The notes under the pieces were generated by a model. The model was not told the origin of the DNA. It did no database searches and saw nothing but the letters and a program-made list of their open reading frames with translations. From Prosapia bicincta (Eukaryota; Arthropoda; Insecta; Hemiptera; Cercopidae): a stretch of DNA of 64,000 nucleotides. The DNA lies in contig JBAIZL010000001.1 in assembly GCA_036971475.1 (NCBI GenBank), positions 152,181,544 through 152,245,543 of the forward strand, read 5' to 3'. Every line of letters begins with the position of its first letter. The first letter of the stretch is position 1. Below are positions 12,326 to 24,599 of this stretch, piece by piece. Position numbers and translations under genes: made by a program.

Positions 12326-12905
12326 TTTTAAGCTGGCACTTGGCTGCGGGCTTTGCCGAGAGGCTGAGGACGAGGGGGGTGTAGGTCCTAGCAGGTCATT
12401 TTCAAAAACATCGACCCTTGCACTTCCGCTGACTCATAGGGTTGACTCGTTATTTCCTTACTTAATAATACTTTTTAATGTATAGTAAAAATAACAACAA
12501 ATGTAAATAGGGCGTTCACGGAAGCGTGCTAATAGGACTGTCTAAGGGTTGGGACGGGTAGGCTGCGCTGTATGACCCCGATGAGGGATGACGACAGTGC
12601 CTGATGTTTTATTGATAACTAATACACAGTTTCTACCTTAGAGCCAAGTCCCAGTTTATAAAATTTGACCTATACCCATCCCGACCCTCAGACAATCTTG
12701 TTAGCACGCTTCCGTGAACGCCCTATTTACATTTGTTGTTATTTTTACTAAACATTAAAAAGTATTATTAAGTAAGAAAATAACGAGTCAACCCTATGAG
12801 TCATCGGAAGTCCAAGGGTCGATGTTTTTGAAAATGACCTGCTAGCACCTCCACCCTCCCCTCGTCCTCGGCAAGGCCCGCAGCTCCCAAGTGCCAGCTT
12901 AAAAA
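12326..12905. repeat. Foldback repeat with about 235-bp arms
   Basis: 12326-12560 is the near-perfect reverse complement of 12673-12905. A block beginning GTAGAAATTGTGTATTAG just outside the left arm (about 12240-12270) recurs inverted in the spacer (about 12600-12655) and again at 44100-44160. The unit is therefore a dispersed repeat. No coding capacity was found. Confidence 0.8.
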
Positions 12906-15030
12906 CGTTTACTTATAGCCGTGTCTGATATCTATAAGAAAACTGGAGTAACAATGGATGAAGTTTGTAACGGAATTTTCAAGACGTCTCGTAGACTCTA
13001 ATCTTTCTAGAGTTGTAGTTCGTGAAAAAAACATGTTTGTATGACCTTATTTCTTTCAAAACCTGATTTTTTAAATACAGTATTTACCTCCTGTAGAACA
13101 ATTACCTCTAGTTCACTAGGATGTCAATACCTCCTCGACAAAAATGTTAATTTAATGCCCATTGAATAATCTTTAAGTTTGGAATGGCTCCTCTTCTCTG
13201 TTTTCACATCTTTTAAAGTTATGAAATTCAGTCATTACTTACTTTGTATCCTAGCCTAAGTTAATTTGTAAATCATCTTTAATTAAGACATTATCTACTA
13301 AATCATATAGTTTCAAGAGTATTTGTAGTGCAGGAAACACATAACCACAAATGTAACAACAATCAATAAGTCCTCCTCCAGCTAACTGAATGAATACCCC
13401 GTCCTTTTTACTAGCCGACTACCAGTTCTGGCTTCATAATCTTCCTTCAGACTAAAGATAGACACTGCCGAGACCACAGGGGGGACCAAACGTCCTACTT
13501 TGACTCACTGAAATGTTGAATGTATTTTGAGTTGAGAATATTTTAATTCACTCACTGTGTTCGCTTCTCTCTAAGTCTATGCTTTGGAATGACGTAAAAT
13601 GGTGATTAACCTTTGTATAGCCTCTAGTTCACTGGTATGTCAATACCCCCCCCCCCCCCGGAAGGGATTTTCGGTTGCGCTATCGTTATTTAGATAAACA
13701 AAAGCAAAAGACTTTGACATTAAAAAAATGTATTTATATTTAGCATAAAGTGAATGCCAGAATTAATGGGCTACAACAAAACATTAATCTGTTAGCATCA
13801 CTTCTGTAAACATTTGGTTAAATGTGCCCTCAACTTTATTATCAATGGAGGCACTAAAATAACAGGACCCACACTTAGAGGTTGCACTAAGTTAAACTGA
13901 AAACTACACTGAAGTTAATTTCAACATTGTACTTAACTCACGCACGTTTAAACGGTAATACGAAAAGAACATGAATAACTTTGCTATTTCTGTCTTAGTC
14001 AGAAAATCTGTAATGGGTAGATTGATCAGCTGACTAAACTGAAATACGCAGTTGCATCTAGAATAGGTCAATGCTATTTATAAACTTTACTTTGGTAGAG
14101 GTGCGAACCGGAAGAAGGCATCACAAAAAGGCATTTTATACTGTGTAAATAAGGAATGCTCTACATACACACCTACTTTATAAAGTATCCAATTACTAAA
14201 TGAAATATTACTGAAGAATAAGTGCGTAGGATAGAGAAGACCAGACACCCCTTCAAAATATACATGTAAATTTTATTCATGGAATGCTATAAATCCTACT
14301 CTAAAATAGCCTATAGTAGTCGGATCTGTGACTAATTGAGATTAAATGTATCTAACAGATGACATGGGTTAAATAATTACATTTTCGTGATTCTGTGGCA
14401 GAGCGACATGAAAAGACTAAAGTATTATCACCTTTTGAAGTCAAAAGGGGAGCATTTCTTAGCCGTGTTCTAAATAAACAATTTTCCTTTGCGGTTGATG
14501 GGTTTAATAACATATTTCCTTTAAGAATTATCCTCTATATTGTTAGGCCGCATAGTGTTTTTAACTCAGCAAAATAGCAGACCCACAGACATGTTTACTA
14601 ATGATGGTTTGGTGGTTACGTGATCAAAAAAACCACAACGGTTCTTTTTCTTTCATGCACTGTCCGCCACCGTTGTGAAAGAAAGTAAGCAACTTTGCAA
14701 ACGAAATCGTTTTGAAAATGATTTATTTTTGATGAACAAACCTTTTATTTATTTGGAGTTCCTTTGAAGTTATTTTTGTTGCAGCCGTACTTGGAAATTT
14801 TGAAATTTGTTCTATTTTCGACTGGGAGCTCTGTAGTTTTGTTTCATCTCTAGCGCCTATTTTACTTATTGATATTCGTTTTACTCCATTAAGTGAAAGG
14901 TTTATCACTTGTATTGTAAATAGATCTAAAAAATGAATTCCTCTTTACAACACTGAAGAATTAATACATTTTTGTTAGCACTGTGGACTAATTTTAACTA
15001 TATAAAACAAACCCACTAAGCACAATAAAA
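12906..15030. other. Unannotated intergenic DNA
   Basis: Short direct similarities occur (CCTCTAGTTCACT near 13108 and 13620) and there is a poly-C run at 13648-13661. No gene was recognised. Confidence 0.4.
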
Positions 15031-15050
15031 GACTTTATTTTACTAAAATT

Positions 15051-15093
15051 ACTTTATGTATATTTCGATTACACGCTAATTATCTTCAGAAGT
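15051..15093 (-). ncRNA. Hammerhead-ribozyme-like module (CTGAAGA class)
   Basis: Stem I ACTT/AAGT is perfect. The core is CTGAAGA (15089-15083) with an extra T. Stem II AATTA/TAATC has 4 of 5 pairs, then GAA, stem III ATATACAT (near-palindromic), H = A. Confidence 0.5.
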
Positions 15094-15137
15094 ACTATAT
15101 GAAGATGATTACCATATAATCGAAATGTACATAAAGT
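15094..15137 (+). ncRNA. Degenerate hammerhead-like module
   Basis: The core is ATGAAGA (position 3 is A instead of C), with extra T, stem II GATTA/TAATC, GAA, stem III ATGTACAT, H = A, and AAGT of stem I'. The 5' strand of stem I is disrupted. It is probably inactive. Confidence 0.35.
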
Positions 15138-15514
15138 AACTTTAGTAAAATAAAGATTTTTGATTTGTTGTTTGTGGGTTTTATTTATTTACTGAAGAAT
15201 TAACTTATTCAGTAGCCTATATAAAAATACGTCCGGATTTTGCATTTTACGAATATATAAGTAGAAATTATATACAAAACGTATTTCTGTTTTATATACA
15301 AACTATATTTCTTAATATTTGTTTATAAATTTATAAAGAAAGTTATCAAATATTCTACGAGTACATACCAGAATCATGTGACCAAAATGGGCCACATACT
15401 AGGAACATCAATCAAAGGCCGTTGATTTGTGGGTCGCACACCACATTCTACCCTGAATATGTTTGACCAAACTCTAAAACACCACAAAAATGGGCCCCTA
15501 ATTCATAAAACCTA

Positions 15515-16080
15515 ATTTGGTACGAATTAAAATGTAAATTTCATTAAAACTTTAAGTTTCAAGAAAACAAACGCATTGAATAGGTTAATAATAACAAATC
15601 AAATTATGTTAGGAAAGTTTAAACGTTTCGAATTTCATCCTTGGGTTTGCCAGGGGTTGAGTTTTTAGACATTTTCTTCTCCAGTTTCCTGTTTGCCAGG
15701 AACAGGGGGTTCTAAGGGGTATGGATTCCCTCCATGTGTCTGAAAGCCATAATTTTCTGGCTACGCCCCTCTAGAGAAAACTCAACGTAAATTTCACCAA
15801 CATTTCAAGTTTCAATAAAACAAACACTCAGCATTTTAGGCACCTCTATGCATTCCCACCTGCATTAAATGGGTTAGTAATAATAATTAAATTAAGTTAG
15901 GAACTCCGTTGATTTTTTAAACGTCGAAACTCATCTATATGTTGCCAGGGGTTGAAGTCTTAGAAACTTTCAGATTCAAGAGCCTTCTCTTTTAAGGGAT
16001 GAAATATACTCCTTGTGTGTGAGCGGTAAAATTATCTTGCTACGCCCCTTTGGAGAACACTCAATACTTTGTGGAGATTC
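15515..16080. repeat. Two-copy tandem duplication, about 285 bp per unit
   Basis: Blocks recur in the same order in both units: GGTTAATAATAA/GGTTAGTAATAA, a TTGCCAGGGGTTGA block, and a GGCTACGCCCCTCT/TGCTACGCCCCTTT block ending in GAGAAAACTCAA/GAGAACACTCAA. The copies are diverged, so the duplication is old. Confidence 0.6.
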
Positions 16081-17104
<1,024 letters not shown>

Positions 17105-17331
17105 GTTAAAAAAAAGCTAAAATTTTTAAACTGTAACATTTAGATAATTTTCACTGACATTTTTTATTCTACATGTTATTCTTTGGATATAGAGGTCAAA
17201 CATGACATAATATGTTACCTTTAAAGATAATAGAAGATATAACAGCCAATAAATATCAGTTCCCGGTATTAATAATTAATCTTGAATTTTATAGTCCATT
17301 ACGTTCGGTGAATCTTATTAATCACTTAAAC

Positions 17332-18178
17332 CAGCGGTTCTCAATCTGGGGGGCGCGCCTCCCTGGGGAGGCGTAGAAGAATTCCAGGGGAGCCGTCAAC
17401 AACTTTTTAAAAAAATTGAATTTGATGTTGGACACAAACACACAATCATTGAAATTTCTTTATAGCTTAATAGAGCTATAAAGCTCTATTTCTTTACTCA
17501 ACGAACTTTTCTTCCTTTCCAAAATCTCGTCGATGATACCCAAAGTCTTCCAAAAGACCTAGTAAATAAAATGAAAGACCTAATATCTGAGCATTTGTTG
17601 TCTCTGAAGAACAAAATTGGAGCCTATTTCCCAGATATAAGCTCGGAAAACTGGGAATTCAAGTTAACAAGAGACCCCTTTCAAATCAACATTGATATAC
17701 CTCCTGATCACATTCAAGAACAAACAATTGACTTGCAATGTGATTCCAAAGCTAAATTGGATTTCCCAAACATGGATCTCGAAGATTTCTGGCTAATATA
17801 TCTTCCTGTTTACTCAGAAGTAGCAATGGAGGCAGTCAAGTTGCTTGTACAATTTTCATCAACTTATCTATGCGAGACAGGATTTTCAGCCCTGGCTAAT
17901 ATAAAATCTAAATATCGAGCCAGACTAGATGTGGAAAGTGACCTGCGGTGTTCTTTGTCAAAATGTCATCCAAACATACAAAAAATAGTTAACGAGAAAC
18001 AGTGCCAGCCCTCACACTAGCACTACAAAAGTAGGAACATTTTTCTGGTTATTACTTAAACATATTGTAAGTAAATTTATCATATATAAGTCTAAATTAA
18101 CTTGATCCGTGAAGGAAGGCGTGACCTCACACCAAAGTGTGAAGGGGGGCTCAGAGCCTAAAAGGTTGAGAACCCCTG
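17332..18178 (+). mobile_element. hAT element, internally deleted, with perfect 8-bp target duplication
   Basis: The left end CAGCGGTTCTCAATCTGG and the right end CCTAAAAGGTTGAGAACCCCTG are hAT-type inverted repeats. ACTTAAAC is duplicated on both sides (17324-17331 and 18179-18186). The target was a PLE-A terminal repeat, since the flanks join to give the PLE-A sequence seen at 21640-21680. Only the 3' part of the transposase gene remains, in one open frame. Confidence 0.9.
17571..18020 (+). CDS. hAT transposase C-terminal fragment (ZBED5/SCAND3-like)
   Basis: This 149-codon frame starts at an ATG and encodes the end of a hAT-family transposase. Residues of about 85-130 contain the dimerisation-domain signature (LLVQFSSTYLCETGFSALAN, then IKSKYRARLDVESDLRCSLS). 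The N-terminal BED finger and most of the RNase H-like catalytic domain are absent, so it cannot transpose by itself. The frame is intact to its TAG despite the deletion. An intact dimerisation domain without catalysis could in principle act as a transposition repressor, but expression is not shown. Confidence 0.7.
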   Translation: MKDLISEHLLSLKNKIGAYFPDISSENWEFKLTRDPFQINIDIPPDHIQEQTIDLQCDSKAKLDFPNMDLEDFWLIYLPVYSEVAMEAVKLLVQFSSTYLCETGFSALANIKSKYRARLDVESDLRCSLSKCHPNIQKIVNEKQCQPSH

Positions 18179-18182
18179 ACTT

Positions 18183-18245
18183 AAACAATAGTTTATGACT
18201 ATCCGAACTATTTCGAAAAGTGCGGATAATCGTAAACTATTGTTT
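18183..18245. repeat. Short foldback in PLE-A sequence
   Basis: 18183-18205 pairs with 18223-18245. The left arm is the PLE-A block AAACAATAGTTTATGACTAT. It is another snap-back at a PLE end, directly beside the hAT insertion. Confidence 0.75.
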
Positions 18246-18262
18246 ATGTGATTAATAATAAT

Positions 18263-19146
18263 AATTACGCAGTGAATGGCCTTCTAATCAAGGAATAATA
18301 TGCAAATTAAATCATCAGAGAAATCGAAGCAAATCGAATTTATTCATTTAGCTATATTCCTAAGCCGCAGTTCCGTAAAGCAATAAAAAAAACACAGGAA
18401 AACAACTCGCACACTGTATAGAAAGAACCTGAAGAGCTTGGTTGTACGAAAGTAGAGACACGCGGGCGAACTTATGTAGGATGAATACATGAATAGTTCC
18501 TTGGTTGTCATAGTTACCGTGATATTTCAGTGGTACGGGAGTAGGACTTCCACTCTGGCCCGCCTAGAGAAAATTCGGGCCCCCGGGCAAACATGAGCAC
18601 GGGTTTATACAACTCTGTATTTCGATTGACATTATAAATAATTATTGTTTCCGTATAAAAGCAACTGGACCTACTGAATCTAATCTGTGTATGTTTAGTT
18701 TTGTTGAATTAAACTGCCGTTTGTTTACAGCAACTGAACATTTTATTTATTAAGTGTTACTTTGCCATTAAATACTTGAACCGTTGTACATTTGACCTTT
18801 TTATAATTTATTGATATAATGTTTTTGTCTCTTTTATGGATCTCGCCACACGAGTAGGCCTAATTATTACCACAGAAAAAAAACACCAACCCGGCCAAGC
18901 TTGCCGAGCCTCTGGGCATTTGTCCCCTCTCAGGGCGGCACTGCCAACACTGATTACCTCAAGATGATTCCGGAAGGACTTGAAATGCATTCGTGACAAA
19001 TTGTGTAAGCTATATTAGATACATTAGACAAGTTTTATATTTAAATCTGTAATTAATATAATTGGAAACCACGCGACATGTGACAACAAATAGTATGTAT
19101 ATATATATATATATATGCTGATACGTATTCCTTCACGGATGGAAAA
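18263..19146. other. Unannotated stretch
   Basis: There is a GC-richer patch at 18540-18600 and 18880-18950 with CCCGGGC words, but no element boundary or gene is supported. Confidence 0.35.
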
Positions 19147-19381
19147 ATATGATAAATAGTTACTATCTGAAGTACATCCGTTCATTCTGCAGTGCATAAA
19201 TTGGCAGTTCCGACGTTTCGCCAGAATCTCATCTAGCACTGACGTGATGAAACCAGCAACAGTTAAAGAGCGAGTCAACTATTGTTGGGTTCACCTCGTC
19301 AATGGAGATTCTAGCGAAACGTCGGAACTACGAATTTATGCACTGCAGAATGAACGGATGTACTCCAGATAATAACTATTT

Positions 19382-19387
<6 letters not shown>
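19147..19387. repeat. Foldback repeat with about 84-bp arms
   Basis: 19147-19230 is the near-perfect reverse complement of 19305-19387. The arms contain GCGAAACGTCGGAAC, resembling the GAA + short palindrome (ACGT) + C end of a hammerhead-like module, but the core is not intact. A (TA)n tract follows the right arm. Confidence 0.75.
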
Positions 19388-19446
<59 letters not shown>

Positions 19447-19474
19447 ATTCTTGTATTTGTATTTTAACTTAGTT

Positions 19475-19510
<36 letters not shown>
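19384..19510. repeat. (TA)n microsatellites
   Basis: Two TA tracts (about 19384-19442 and 19480-19511) flank a short unique segment that also occurs inverted near 43977-44012. Confidence 0.9.
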
Positions 19511-19515
<5 letters not shown>

Positions 19516-19596
19516 ATATGGTGATATGTTTTTTTGTAGTATAGTTAATAAATTAAAAATATTTCAAAAACAAGAATAGTTTTAATACATATATTA

Positions 19597-19640
19597 TTCA
19601 AAGCTTTTCACCGATAAAAGAGTACCAGCATCTTCAGGAA
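19597..19640 (-). ncRNA. Hammerhead-ribozyme-like module (AAGCTT stem III type)
   Basis: On the minus strand: stem I TTC/GAA, core CTGAAGA (19637-19631), extra T, stem II of 7 pairs including wobbles (19629-19623 with 19616-19610), GAA, palindromic stem III AAGCTT, H = T. It is the same type as the module at 44024-44070. Confidence 0.45.
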
Positions 19641-20808
19641 AAATAATTATGTAACAATATATTTTTACAAAAATTAAATCCTATGTACTACAAACAACCA
19701 TATGTTTATAAGTATTGCACTTTATGTAATATTTTCCATAACATCAATAAATACATATTATATTTGCAATATTTGTTGGTAAATTATATACATAAAAAAG
19801 GGGTATGATACAAATATTGTGATTTACTCCACCATGGAACGTGGAGATATTCCGATAAGGAGAGGCGGGTAGTTAGGTGAAGAAGGTTGGGAACTACTGG
19901 TTTTAATCATTTGTAATATATTTAGTTTTACACTTTATTTTTGCGATGGTTTTATTTATTGGAATGTTGGTAAATGATTATAATATCATATGATATGATT
20001 TGCTCATGTCTATTTCTTTAAATACGTAAGTAACAACCGAACTTTAGTAGCCTTCTCGTCACAAAAGGCTTAAGGCTATAGAAATGTCACTCGCGATAAA
20101 GCACGTTCACTGTTCTAAGAAAACGCTGACAGAAATCTTCTACCTTTACCCAGACACAGGTAGGTCTGCTAGATAAGTTATAGGGCACCTGAAGTACGTC
20201 TACTAAATAGGAGATGATGTGGTAGGAAAAGTGACGTATGTAGTAGTTAGAAGAAATGTAGAATATTATAACAATCTAATGGTAGTTTGATAGTTTTAGA
20301 GTGTAGTATTGACTACTATCAAACGAATTTTACAACAAAGAAGCATTGCAACGTGTTTTCATTATCATTAAATATTATATGTACGAGTTAAAATTATAAA
20401 TTATTTAAACAACGAATAGGTTGCGATAAACAGAGGATTTAACGGACATGTACAAGTTACAATAAAACGACCGCTTAACTTTAATGTTTACAAAATAAAA
20501 CTGTTGCCGTTATTGGCCAAGAAAATATTGTAGTCAAAACGTTTTAATTTACTTTTAAGGTCTAAAAAAATACTTTAAGAACATATTTTGGTGGCTATAG
20601 TAGAATTTTGAAATGAAAATACTCTGAATTGTTGGTGAAAACAATATAAAGTGGTAAGTTTAATAATTTTGGTAGTTGAATGATTCAAAATAGTAAAAAG
20701 AAAATAGGCAGTTGGCTATGGTTAGTCAAATAAAGTTCATCGACGGTTCTTCGGAGAGTTTCGTTTTTAACTGAAAAACTTTTTCACTTTGATACTTTAT
20801 TAAATTCG
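19641..20808. other. AT-rich stretch, nothing recognised
   Basis: No ORF or bounded repeat is supported. Confidence 0.4.
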
Positions 20809-20811
20809 ATA

Positions 20812-21565
20812 CTTATTACTATAACTTTCTACTTAGTAAGTAACTTTTAATTATTTATTTAACTTGTTACTATAACTTTCTACTTAGTATGTAACTTTTA
20901 ATTATTTATTTAACTTGTTACTATAACTTTCTACTTAGTATGTAACTTTTAATTATTTATTTAACTTGTTACTATAACTTTCTACTTAGTATGTAACTTT
21001 TAATTATTTATTTAACTTGTTACTATAACTTTCTACTTAGTATGTAACTTTTAATTATTTATTTAACTTGTTACTATAACTTTCTACTTAGTATGTAACT
21101 TTTAATTATTTATTTAACTTGTTACTATAACTTTCTACTTAGTATGTAACTTTTAATTATTTATTTAACTTGTTACTATAACTTTCTACTTAGTATGTAA
21201 CTTTTAATTATTTATTTAACTTGTTACTATAACTTTCTACTTAGTATGTAACTTTTAATTATTTATTTAACTTGTTACTATAACTTTCTACTTAGTATGT
21301 AACTTTTAATTATTTATTTAACTTGTTACTATAACTTTCTACTTAGTATGTAACTTTTAATTATTTATTTAACTTGTTACTATAACTTTCTACTTAGTAT
21401 GTAACTTTTAATTATTTATTTAACTTGTTACTATAACTTTCTACTTAGTATGTAACTTTTAATTATTTATTTAACTTGTTACTATAACTTTCTACTTAGT
21501 ATGTAACTTTTAATTATTTATTTAACTTGTTACTATAACTTTCTACTTAGTATGTAACTTTTAAT
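20812..21565. repeat. 51-bp minisatellite, about 14.7 copies
   Basis: The repeat unit runs TAACTTTTAATTATTTATTT then AACTTGTTACTATAACTTTC and TACTTAGTATG. The copies are almost identical except the first, which has AGTAAG where later ones have AGTATG. Although 51 is a multiple of 3, every frame has stops, so it is not coding. The homogeneity indicates recent expansion or conversion. Confidence 0.97.
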
Positions 21566-21597
21566 ACTTCGCTTACCTGAAGACAAACTACTACAAT

Positions 21598-21790
21598 TTT
21601 GAATTTTGTAGTGCATTATGTTCGGTTAATCTTATTAATCACTTAAACAATAGTTTATGACTATCCGAACTTTAAATTTAGTAAATTTGTTAAAACTTAC
21701 TGAGACAGAACGTGGCTATCTTCATAGTGTCTTCTGCTTGGAGATGTCGGGTCAAGCCGACAAGATGACGGTTTTAAAGGTAAGTTTTCG
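21598..21790 (-). mobile_element. PLE-A 3' end fragment, minus orientation
   Basis: It contains the PLE-A terminal block, a damaged hammerhead-like module (GAGACAGAACG is kept, stem II lost, near 21700-21730) and the last codons of the PLE-A ORF in reverse. It joins head-to-head with the plus-oriented fragment that follows. Confidence 0.65.
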
Positions 21791-21944
21791 ATAGTATCAA
21801 AGAATATGTGTGATTTGTATTGTAGCATTCATAAACAAAACAACAAACAAAATAGCCCGCAAATTTCAAAAAAACTGGATACAAAATAGCATACAAAACT
21901 AATAACAAGTTACAATACAAAATACAACACAACACCAACAACAA

Positions 21945-22336
21945 AGATAAACTACAAAGCACCAGGCGTATACAAACTGAACTGCGATGAATGTAACAAA
22001 TTCTACATTGGACAAACAGGTAGCAGCTTTAAACAAAGAATCGAAGAACACAAACAGAACACCAACTCAACATTTTACAACCACATAAAAGAAACAGGAC
22101 ACAAATACACAGACATTTACCATAACCTAGAAATCCTACACATCAACAAAAAAGGACCACATCTCAATACATTAGAACAATATGAAATTTACAGACACAC
22201 AAAAACACAAAGTACAAACATATTAAACGAACAAACACAATACAAATCACATAGGCATATACTCTTTGATACTGTCGAAAACTTACTTTTAAAACCGTCA
22301 CCGCTTGACCCAACATCTCCAAGCAGAATACACTGA
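21945..22336 (+). pseudogene. PLE-A GIY-YIG endonuclease domain and C-terminus
   Basis: The plus strand reads in one frame through PGVYKLNCDECNKFYIGQTG, a GIY-YIG nuclease start (GVY...FYIG) with the Cys pair and spacing typical of PLE endonucleases, then a conserved RIEEHK (Arg and Glu region) and a tail with LEQYEIYRH. The frame ends at TGA 22334-22336, inside the hammerhead-like core that follows. The reverse transcriptase part is missing; upstream PLE sequence is out of frame and truncated, so this is a dead 5'-truncated copy. Family knowledge: PLEs use RT plus GIY-YIG nuclease for target-primed insertion. Confidence 0.85.
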
Positions 22337-22372
22337 TGAAGATCGACACATAGCGATCGAAAACGTTCTGTC
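22329..22372 (+). ncRNA. Hammerhead-ribozyme-like module at the PLE-A stop codon
   Basis: Stem I ACA/TGT (3 bp), core CTGATGA (22333-22339), extra A, stem II GATCG/CGATC, GAA, palindromic stem III AACGTT, H = C. The TGA stop of the GIY-YIG ORF lies within the core. Confidence 0.5.
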
Positions 22373-22439
22373 TCATTAAGTTTTAACAAATTTACTAAAT
22401 TTAAAGTTCGAATACTACAATCTATCTTGAATCTATTGA

Positions 22440-23400
22440 GAAAGGTTTGTAGAGTAATAGTTTCTCTACAACCATCTTTACAAAAATATAATTTTTTTAG
22501 TTAAAAATAAAACACCAAAAATAAAAGAGACAGTCATGTTAGATTTAATGGTTTTTCATTAAATAATTTTTTGCGTCATATTGCTTACCCCTTTGTGATT
22601 CGGAATCGAACCCATTCAACAATGTAAATTCATTAGACCAATTACAGGTGATTTGAGTAATTGTTGTAAACGAAAAAAATACTTAAATTATTCATGTTTT
22701 CCACTTCAGACTTAAAATAATACATATATTAGCAATGTTCATAGTTCAATTTCTGTCTTATAGCATTATTTTGCAAAATTAGGTCAATTATAAAAAGCAC
22801 TGTCAGCGAAAACAGTTTCTATCTTGTTAGCTAAAATGTCCCATTATTTTAGGCCTAACAACTCGTTTGTGCTACTTACGACTGAAGAGCTGGTTTTCAC
22901 CTTTACCGTGATTGTTTCTTGTTCAAATATAAAACCTTTTTGTTGTTTTTCTTGACGTTTTTGTACTTCATGAGTAGATATCTCTGATTATAATAAGTTT
23001 TTAATTTTCTTTTCATTGTACGCGTTTGAAAAGGGAATACATTATTAACAATATTAAGGTTGTGCACGTCGACTAAGCAAGCCGTTCATATTGTAGAGCA
23101 GACCCCCCTGAGCTGGTCCGCTTTATAGACGTTACTTCAAAATGTCTGCAGTTCCTACAATGCTAGAATGCAGCGTTACACACTTTACAATAATTCTACT
23201 AATATCCTTCGAATGCATTTCAGAAGTTTCTGATAGTGGAAAACTAAGCTCATTCTAAACTGACTGTACAGACTCCGAAGATTTGAGAAGCTGAGGGGCG
23301 ATTTACAGAAAGAAGCGAAGGGGTAGCTGTGAGCGTAGGACTTTATTTTTAAATTGTTTTATTGAATGCCTTCTATTGTGTAAATGCTCATACTCTCCTC
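22440..23400. other. Unannotated stretch with a tRNA-like B box
   Basis: At about 22603-22615 the minus strand has GGGTTCGATTCC, a good pol III B box. The flanking arms do not fold as a tRNA, so at best this is a decayed SINE. Otherwise nothing was recognised. Confidence 0.3.
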
Positions 23401-23402
<2 letters not shown>

Positions 23403-23440
<38 letters not shown>

Positions 23441-23471
23441 CGAGGTCTATATCTTGCAATATTGTATTTTT

Positions 23472-23507
<36 letters not shown>

Positions 23508-23543
23508 TCGCAATATATATCAAATTGTATTTTGACTTTTGTT

Positions 23544-23603
<60 letters not shown>
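23403..23603. repeat. Cluster of three (TA)n microsatellites
   Basis: TA tracts at 23403-23438, 23478-23503 and 23548-23603 are separated by short AT-rich segments. Confidence 0.95.
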
Positions 23604-23608
<5 letters not shown>

Positions 23609-23754
23609 AAATTTTCAATCTTTAATTAAATACTTTTTATTTATCTAAGTTCAAATACATTTTTTTTAACTTTAGTGGATGACAATTAATGTTAGTACAA
23701 TATTTTCAAATATTTATTCATTAATTAAAAATAAAAAAGTTTGATGTCTTGGTA

Positions 23755-23835
23755 GGATTCGAACTGAGGAATTACATGTTTGAAATCCAGTACTTTGGCA
23801 CGTAGCCAACTTGCCCATAGCTAGAAATGAATTAC
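23755..23835 (-). repeat. tRNA-like sequence, possible SINE head
   Basis: The minus strand carries TGGCTACGTGCC (A-box-like) and, about 40 nt later, AGTTCGAATCC (B box), the spacing of a pol III promoter. The arms do not form a proper cloverleaf, so a SINE or tRNA pseudogene is likelier than a tRNA gene. A further B-box word GGTTCGATACC is at about 24008 (minus). Confidence 0.35.
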
Positions 23836-24489
23836 TTACAGATGTATATGAAATTTGTTTGCCCCCAAATGGTTATCGTCAAAACATCCACTGTACAATC
23901 TTAAACTGCTACCATGGTTTTATCACACAATATCGTAAATAACGCTCTAGGATTAAAAATGCATTAAAACAGTAAAATAAACAAAGAAACTGGATTAATG
24001 GTATCGAACCTTGCTTCACAAACGGACAACTCAAGCTACGATTACAGAAAGCAAAACAAAGGCTGCAAGAAACGTTTGCAAATGAAACGGAAACCTACGC
24101 TTAGATAAAGAAAAATTGATTATTGCAAGGAAATTCGCTTTCTAGTTTGGCACTTGATATTTTGATTCTGTTATATGTACAGTATAGGCCTATACATACT
24201 TACGCCTATATTAATTGAAATTATAAAATATAAAGTATCTAAATAAAATTTTCCTTTATTGATCTTAGTAGGAATTGACTTTAAAAAATATTTTTTATAT
24301 TACTTGTATGCTAGTGAAAGAAAATGAGTTTCTTAATCATGTTTACATTCGCAGAAATTATTTATTTAAATGCAACGTTTCAATAACAGACGCCTTATTG
24401 CATTCAGGTCTACAATACATAAGTACACAATTAAAATTACCAACAACAATAACACAAGTTCACAAATAAACACAGCTACAATGAAATAC

Positions 24490-24599
24490 CTTATAATTAT
24501 AAAACACTACATATAGGGTACCAATAAAATGGGTAAATTTTTCTTTTCTTTCTGACGTTACCCATTTTAGTGGTATACGTAGCGTTTTATAATTATAAG
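24490..24599. repeat. Foldback MITE-like repeat
   Basis: The left arm from CTTATAATTATAAAAC to AAAATGGGTAA is mirrored by TTACCCATTTT to GTTTTATAATTATAAG, with small differences. Spacer about 20 nt; no coding. Confidence 0.7.

Larger units (their letters stand above)
15031..15160. repeat. Foldback carrying two opposed hammerhead-like modules
   Basis: About 41 bp at 15031-15071 pairs with 15117-15160. Each arm is the 3' half of a hammerhead-like module and the two modules face each other. Confidence 0.7.

Noticed and set aside
18540..18950. TIR element with CCCGGGC-type ends
   Set aside because: GC-rich words occur on both sides but do not form matching termini or a target duplication.
20812..21565. 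CRISPR-like regular repeat array
   Set aside because: Units are contiguous 51-bp tandem repeats with no unique spacers, in an animal genome.
23755..23835. Functional tRNA gene
   Set aside because: A and B boxes are present but the acceptor and anticodon stems do not pair, so a tRNA-like repeat is likelier.
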